NCBI GenBank assembly: GCA_937864265.1
Contig: CALMIR010000172.1
Location: 1-37,146, forward strand
Reading direction: 5' to 3'
DNA from: an uncultured Saprospirales bacterium
GTDB lineage: Bacteria; Bacteroidota; Bacteroidia; Chitinophagales; Saprospiraceae
Length of the DNA: 37,146 nt
Shown: positions 33,212 to 37,146 of the stretch, one piece after another
How the letters are laid out: the number at the start of each line of letters is the position of its first letter
Numbering within the stretch: the stretch's first letter is position 1
Notes under the pieces: model-generated
Seen by the model: only the letters and a program-made list of their open reading frames with translations
What the model was told of the DNA's origin: nothing
Databases searched by the model: none
Position numbers and translations under genes: made by a program

Positions 33212-34636
33212 TCAATAATGGCATTTTTGGCATTCTAAACCACCGATTTCTTCTACCGTTACCTTTTCGCGGGTTCCGTTAGACAACTCTTCGTGGAAAT
33301 GCTCATAAGACTTGTAGTATTCATTGTCTTTGAACTGAACCTCCGTCTGTCGGTGACAGTTGATACACCAGCCCATAGAGAGCGGTGAATACTGTTGTAC
33401 AACTTCCATCTGCTCCACTGGTCCGTGGCAGGTTTGGCACTCTACTTTACCTACACTGACGTGCTGCGCGTGGTTGAAGTAAGCGTGATCAGGCAAGTTG
33501 TGGATGCGCACCCATTCGATTGGACCCTGGATTTTTTTCTTGGTCTCGTTGGTCAAAGACGTTTTAATGCCCTTCCACTGATCTTCTATCATTTTCTCGC
33601 CTTTTTCATCCAGCGTACTATTTTCCTGTACATAGGTATCGGCAATCCACTTCTTGAAAACCTCTTCGATTTCAGATTCTGAGAGTTGATCGTAATTTTC
33701 TATATAAGTGCCTGTATTGGGATTCCAACCAATGGAGGCATATATTTTGCTGATTTCGGCAGTACCATACTGAGAGCCGACTTTTACGGCAGCGTGGCAG
33801 TTCATACAGGTATTGGCTGCTGGGATGACAGAATGCTTGCTGCGACGTGCGCCATCGTGGCAGTACTGGCAGTCAATTTGCTGCAATCCGGCGTGGGTAG
33901 CATGCGAGAACTTGATGGGCTGCTCAGGCGCATAGCCCTGCTGACGCCCCAACATAATGGCATTATTGACCGTCGTGTAGCCACCTAATACCACCAGCGC
34001 AAAAATCACAAAAGCAATCAGTCCTTTGCTGGTGAGAATGTCCACCAAAGTGCGGCGGGTAGCACTCGTATTGCCCTCCTTGAGTTGGAGCATGTAGTTG
34101 AGGTTAGCCAGGATACGAGCCAATACAATAGCCAAAATAGCTAAGATAAGGGCTAAGGCTATATATAAAGGTGTGTTGTTGGGCTTTTCAACAGCTACAA
34201 CTGTTGCCGGATCGCCTGGGGGCAGTTTTCCTCCAGGCCCATTAATATACACATCGTTGATGTAAGCTAAAACATTCTCGATGTCCGCATCGGTAAGGTT
34301 GAGGAAGTTATTCATCACCGTTGGCTTCCACTCGTTCCACAGTTCGGTGGCGCGAGGGTGGCCAGCCTGTATCATGGCTTGGGAATTGCGAATCCAGGAG
34401 TATAAATCCTCCCGTGGGTAATCCGCCCATCGTTCTTCCAATCCGCCCAGAGCTGGGCCGGTCAGCTTGCTTTTCATGTCCTTATTGTGACAGGTTGCGC
34501 AGTAGTTGCGGAAGAGCGTTTTACCCGCCTCAAGGTCAACGGTAGCGGCCGCAGCGTCCTGACCAATAACAGGCATGGCCAGCAGGACGAGAGATAGCGC
34601 TAGTACTAGTCGGCTAATCAACGGCTTATATATCAT
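33212..34636 (-). CDS. actA: Alternative complex III subunit ActA, multiheme cytochrome c with extra N-terminal heme domain
   Basis: This 474-residue protein has a signal peptide (residues 1-25, AMPVIGQ) and six CxxCH motifs: CATCH (46-50), CQYCH (256-260), CMNCH (277-281), CQTCH (400-404), CINCH (424-428) and CQKCH (469-473). The last five form the pentaheme part typical of ActA. The first lies in a separate cytochrome c domain (about 33-135) joined through two membrane helices (157-178 and 204-226). Electrons from the ActB clusters pass along these hemes on the periplasmic side. It is the first gene of the respiratory cluster, with a promoter 62 bases upstream and a leader stem-loop. Confidence 0.95.
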   Translation of the reverse strand: MIYKPLISRLVLALSLVLLAMPVIGQDAAAATVDLEAGKTLFRNYCATCHNKDMKSKLTGPALGGLEERWADYPREDLYSWIRNSQAMIQAGHPRATELWNEWKPTVMNNFLNLTDADIENVLAYINDVYINGPGGKLPPGDPATVVAVEKPNNTPLYIALALILAILAIVLARILANLNYMLQLKEGNTSATRRTLVDILTSKGLIAFVIFALVVLGGYTTVNNAIMLGRQQGYAPEQPIKFSHATHAGLQQIDCQYCHDGARRSKHSVIPAANTCMNCHAAVKVGSQYGTAEISKIYASIGWNPNTGTYIENYDQLSESEIEEVFKKWIADTYVQENSTLDEKGEKMIEDQWKGIKTSLTNETKKKIQGPIEWVRIHNLPDHAYFNHAQHVSVGKVECQTCHGPVEQMEVVQQYSPLSMGWCINCHRQTEVQFKDNEYYKSYEHFHEELSNGTREKVTVEEIGGLECQKCHY

Positions 34637-34667
34637 CTCCGAGTGCTATTTTATGATAAGGTTTGTT

Positions 34668-34683
34668 TGACACGGCAGTGTCA
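34668..34683 (-). promoter_or_regulatory. Stem-loop at the predicted 5' end of the act transcript
   Basis: TGACAC at 34668-34673 pairs with GTGTCA at 34678-34683 around GGCA. The predicted start is near 34691, so the mRNA would begin with an A run and then this stem. Read on the plus strand it is followed by seven T residues, but no plus-strand gene ends there. Confidence 0.5.
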
Positions 34684-34697
34684 TTTTTTTGTCAGCG

Positions 34698-34729
34698 CAA
34701 AGATAAAATTCGTTAACTTTTTTTAACAA
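34698..34729 (-). promoter_or_regulatory. Promoter of the alternative complex III/oxidase cluster
   Basis: On the minus strand TTG (34729-34727), a 21-base spacer and TATCTTTG (34705-34698) match the Bacteroidota promoter pattern. The -7 box lies 62 bases upstream of the actA ATG. The 34637-34963 gap otherwise holds the leader stem, two dyads and the permease -7 box. Confidence 0.75.
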
Positions 34730-34749
34730 TATTTATGAAAAAGGGAGAG

Positions 34750-34772
34750 TTATTTAGATTTTCTCTAAATAA
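34750..34772. promoter_or_regulatory. Inverted repeat between act cluster and permease
   Basis: Perfect 9-bp arms, TTATTTAGA (34750-34758) and TCTAAATAA (34764-34772), surround a TTTTC centre. They lie 21 bases upstream of the act promoter -33 box and about 190 bases before the permease ATG, so they could serve either gene as an operator. Confidence 0.45.
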
Positions 34773-34842
34773 AATTGGAATTATCGCCTCTTTTTCTTCT
34801 ATTTTTTGGGGAAAATGGCTTTTACTTATCACAGCAACGCTC

Positions 34843-34856
34843 TTAACAATTGTTAA
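34843..34856. promoter_or_regulatory. Perfect 14-bp palindrome upstream of the permease
   Basis: TTAACAATTGTTAA reads the same on both strands and lies 81 bases before the -7 box of the permease gene. It is A/T-rich, so chance is possible. The nearby TTAACTTTTT and GTTAAACTG sequences make the region locally repetitive. Confidence 0.4.
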
Positions 34857-34936
34857 TCTGCCCTATAAGCGGTTGTTAAACTGTTATTGTTTCGTTAGCG
34901 TGGCAATAATGTATGCCAAAGTGCTGTCTCTTTTGA

Positions 34937-34944
34937 TACATTTG
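34937..34944 (+). promoter_or_regulatory. -7 box of the permease gene
   Basis: TACATTTG matches TAnnTTTG and lies 19 bases before the ATG at 34964, giving a very short leader. No good -33 TTTG is present at the right distance. Confidence 0.45.
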
Positions 34945-34963
34945 AGCACTGAATTGATCCGTC

Positions 34964-36328
34964 ATGTTTGGAGGCGAAGAAAAAAAAATCGGCTGGGTAA
35001 GCGCTACGGCATTAGTCATAGCCAATATGGTGGGAACGGGGGTTTTTACCAGTTTGGGCTTTCAATTACAAGACTTACAAAGTACGGGTGCCGTATTGGG
35101 TTTATGGGTGATAGGAGGTCTGGTTTCCCTATTTGGGGCGTTTAGTTATGCGGAATTGGGCACCAAGCTACCCCGTTCTGGCGGTGAGTACTATTTTCTA
35201 TCGCGCATATACCATCCTTTTTGGGGTTATCTATCCGGTTGGGTTTCTCTGACCGTTGGCTTTGCGGCTTCCGTAGCGCTTTCTGCCATGGCTATGGGGG
35301 CTTATTTGAGTAAAATGTTGCCCATTTCGGCTGCCTTGCTCGCCATTTTAGCCATTTTACTTTTATCGCTCATCCATTCGGTCAATATCCGGCAAAGCCG
35401 AAATTTTCAGAACCTATTCACTGCCCTAAAAATTCTGTTGATTTTATTTTTAATCGCGGCCTGCTTCATTTTAGAGCCACAAGCCAGTGCCTTGAACTGG
35501 AACGATGCTTGGCTGCATGAAGTGCAACAGCCCTCTTTCGCCATCGCTTTAGTTTTTGTCGTGTATGCCTTTTCCGGCTGGAATGCCGCGGCTTATATCG
35601 TGGAGGAAATTGACGAGCCATCCCGCAATTTGCCTAGGGCGCTGATTGGAGGTACGCTATTGGTAACCATCCTTTATGTCTTATTGCAATGGGCATTTTT
35701 GCGCCAAGCTTCTATCGGCCACTTACAAGGGAAATTGGAAGTCGGCCAGATTGTCGCGGAACTCATGTTTGGAGAAAAAGGCGGCCAACTGGTCAGTTTG
35801 TTTATCGCCTTGTTGCTCGTGTCCAGTATTAGTGCTATGGTGTGGGTAGGCCCACGAGTGGTGCGCGCCATGGCCAACGATTACAGCATCTGGCGTTTTC
35901 TAGCCGCCGATAATCTCAATGGCATTCCTGTGAAAGCAGTTTGGCTCCAAGCTGTTATCAGTATCGCCATGATCCTCACAGGCTCTTTTGAGCAAGTGCT
36001 GCTTTACAGTGGCTTTGTGCTGCAATTGTTTACGACGCTCACGGTTGCCGGGGTTTTCATCCTGCGCTGGAAAAACGGCCATTCCGGTTATTCCAGTCCG
36101 GCTTATCCTTGGGCGCAACTGATATTTCTACTCATCAGCGCCTGGATTTTGTTGTACTTATTGATCGACCGCCCTTTTGAAAGCCTGATGGGTTTGTCGA
36201 ATTTATTGGTGGGTGCTGTTTCCTACTGGTGGAGTCGGCGCTATCGGCACTTTTTTACGCCTACCCTAGAAACCACTGGCTCTAAGCTTTCCAAAATTAA
36301 AACGGGTACGCTGGTTGAGAAGGATTAG
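34964..36328 (+). CDS. APC-family amino acid permease
   Basis: This 454-residue inner-membrane transporter has about twelve helices of the amino acid/polyamine/organocation superfamily. The first helix carries the substrate-binding loop MVGTGVFTSLG (GxG unwound segment). Further family parts are YAELGTKLPRSGGEYYFLSR and VFVVYAFSGWNAAAYIVEEI with EPSRNLPRAL. It is a secondary transporter, probably proton- or sodium-coupled or an exchanger for an amino acid whose identity cannot be told from sequence. The ATG start at 34964 overlaps no gene. It is divergent from the act cluster, and a truncated DUF1703 gene follows 79 bases downstream. Confidence 0.93.
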   Translation: MFGGEEKKIGWVSATALVIANMVGTGVFTSLGFQLQDLQSTGAVLGLWVIGGLVSLFGAFSYAELGTKLPRSGGEYYFLSRIYHPFWGYLSGWVSLTVGFAASVALSAMAMGAYLSKMLPISAALLAILAILLLSLIHSVNIRQSRNFQNLFTALKILLILFLIAACFILEPQASALNWNDAWLHEVQQPSFAIALVFVVYAFSGWNAAAYIVEEIDEPSRNLPRALIGGTLLVTILYVLLQWAFLRQASIGHLQGKLEVGQIVAELMFGEKGGQLVSLFIALLLVSSISAMVWVGPRVVRAMANDYSIWRFLAADNLNGIPVKAVWLQAVISIAMILTGSFEQVLLYSGFVLQLFTTLTVAGVFILRWKNGHSGYSSPAYPWAQLIFLLISAWILLYLLIDRPFESLMGLSNLLVGAVSYWWSRRYRHFFTPTLETTGSKLSKIKTGTLVEKD

Positions 36329-36381
36329 CTGGCCCAATTAGCGAGTAACCTGAAGGTGCCTAACTTCTACGCCATTTTTTG

Positions 36382-36389
36382 TATCTTTG
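36382..36389 (+). promoter_or_regulatory. -7 box of the right-edge DUF1703 gene
   Basis: TATCTTTG matches TAnnTTTG and is 18 bases before the ATG at 36408. No clear -33 element is visible. Confidence 0.5.
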
Positions 36390-36407
36390 TACACAAACCC
36401 ACAGTAC

Positions 36408-37146
36408 ATGGCACTTCAGAAGCTACCTATTGGGATACAGGATTTTAGAACCATCATCGAAGATGGCTATAAGTATATTGACAAAACGAGCTACATACAC
36501 CAACTGGTGACCAGCGGCAAATTTTTCTTCCTTTCTCGTCCGCGCCGCTTCGGCAAATCCCTCACCATTACCACTTTGCAGGAGCTGTATTCGGGCAGCC
36601 GTGATTTGTTCCGCGGTTTGTGGATCGAAAATCAATGGGATTGGGACAAACGACATCCCATCATTCGCCTGTCCCTCAAAGATGTCAACTTTGAACAATT
36701 GGGTTTGGAAAGAGCCTTGTTCGACCGGATTGAAGAACTCAGCAAAAAGTGGCAGGTACCCGTTATCCGGGAAACAGCCAGAGACCAGTTTCGGGAGATA
36801 ATACAGGTGTTGGGACAGGATCAAAAAGTAGTCGTTTTGATTGACGAATACGATGCGCCAATTATACATTATCTGGGTAAAGAACTGGTCAAAGCGCAGG
36901 AAAATCGCGAACTGCTGAAGGGCTTTTACGGTATCCTCAAAGAAATGGATGCCCTGATCGAGTTGGCTTTTCTCACTGGGGTGAGCAAATTTTCCAAAGT
37001 CGGTATCTTTTCCGGCCTCAACAACCTCCAAGACATCAGCATGCACCCGGCCTATGCCACCATGCTGGGCTATACCCAAGAAGAATTGGAGCACAATTTT
37101 GCCGAAGAAATACTAGATACTGCCGCCCACATGAAACTCAGTCGGG
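36408..37146 (+). CDS. DUF1703-type AAA-like ATPase/nuclease, truncated by the window edge
   Basis: The frame is open from the ATG at 36408 to the right edge (246 codons), so only the N-terminal ATPase part is present. It begins PIGIQDFRTIIEDGYKYIDK and contains FFLSRPRRFGKSLTIT (P-loop variant) and VVVLIDEYDAPIIHYL (Walker B). Alignment by eye with the 17318-18856 protein is clear over the whole length (PIGIQ.F, YVDK/YIDK, ELYSGS, GLWIE..WDW, LIDEYD.PII, FITGVS.FSKV/FLTGVSKFSKV, FS.LNNL..IS). The C-terminal PD-(D/E)XK nuclease domain is expected beyond the edge. It is a paralog, not a recent copy, since many positions differ. Role as for its relative. Confidence 0.9.
   Translation, partial: MALQKLPIGIQDFRTIIEDGYKYIDKTSYIHQLVTSGKFFFLSRPRRFGKSLTITTLQELYSGSRDLFRGLWIENQWDWDKRHPIIRLSLKDVNFEQLGLERALFDRIEELSKKWQVPVIRETARDQFREIIQVLGQDQKVVVLIDEYDAPIIHYLGKELVKAQENRELLKGFYGILKEMDALIELAFLTGVSKFSKVGIFSGLNNLQDISMHPAYATMLGYTQEELEHNFAEEILDTAAHMKLSR

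Noticed and set aside
34735-35145. Plus-strand 136-codon frame beginning with ATG upstream of the permease
   Set aside because: It runs out of frame through the first 180 bases of the permease, covers the dyads and promoter boxes and has low-complexity hydrophobic content without family similarity.

Overview
The window looks like a chromosomal segment of a Bacteroidota bacterium, most likely of the Saprospiraceae/Saprospiria type. The evidence is the alternative complex III plus aa3 oxidase gene order, -7 boxes of the form TAnnTTTG with weak or no Shine-Dalgarno sequences, DUF6029/Omp28/TlpA envelope genes, a Bacteroidota-style double-glycine peptide leader and two DUF1703-type ATPase/nuclease genes. 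This is inferred from gene content only. No rRNA, tRNA, CRISPR array or insertion sequence was seen.

Left part (1-6640, mainly minus strand). A degenerate tandem repeat at the edge (1-342) is G-rich on the minus strand. After it come a small membrane protein, a glycoside hydrolase family 3/serine hydrolase fusion, a membrane TPR protein with a GT-C glycosyltransferase-like N-terminus, and a voltage-gated-type potassium channel with a C-terminal zinc ribbon.

Middle part (6640-18860). A gene-poor stretch holds a roughly 110-bp imperfect palindrome. It is followed by an orphan LytTR response regulator and, 215 bp downstream, an uncalled 47-codon double-glycine-leader peptide gene. Next is a two-gene unit on the minus strand, a membrane-anchored protein resembling a Bacteroidota polymorphic-toxin nuclease domain plus a small possible immunity protein, with a clear promoter whose spacer is a dyad. 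Then come an Omp28-like lipoprotein, a DUF6029 outer-membrane protein, a divergent TlpA-like thioredoxin, a secreted protein with an internal duplication, a DinB-like DUF1572 protein, a PIF1-type helicase with HRDC and helix-turn-helix domains, and a DUF1703 ATPase/nuclease.

Right part (19000-34730, minus strand). One respiratory cluster runs actA-B-C-D-E-F, coxB, coxA, ctaB, two subunit III genes and subunit IV. ActB, C and F probably take electrons from menaquinol, and the hemes of ActA and ActE pass them to an A1-type aa3 oxygen reductase. CtaB makes heme O for heme A synthesis. The cluster has a promoter before actA, a second clear promoter before coxB and a terminator after subunit IV. 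Unusual points are an OmpA domain fused to oxidase subunit II, histidine-rich extensions on several subunits and a six-heme ActA.

Right edge. An APC-family amino acid permease and a second, truncated DUF1703 gene lie on the plus strand. The two DUF1703 paralogs flank the respiratory cluster in opposite orientations.
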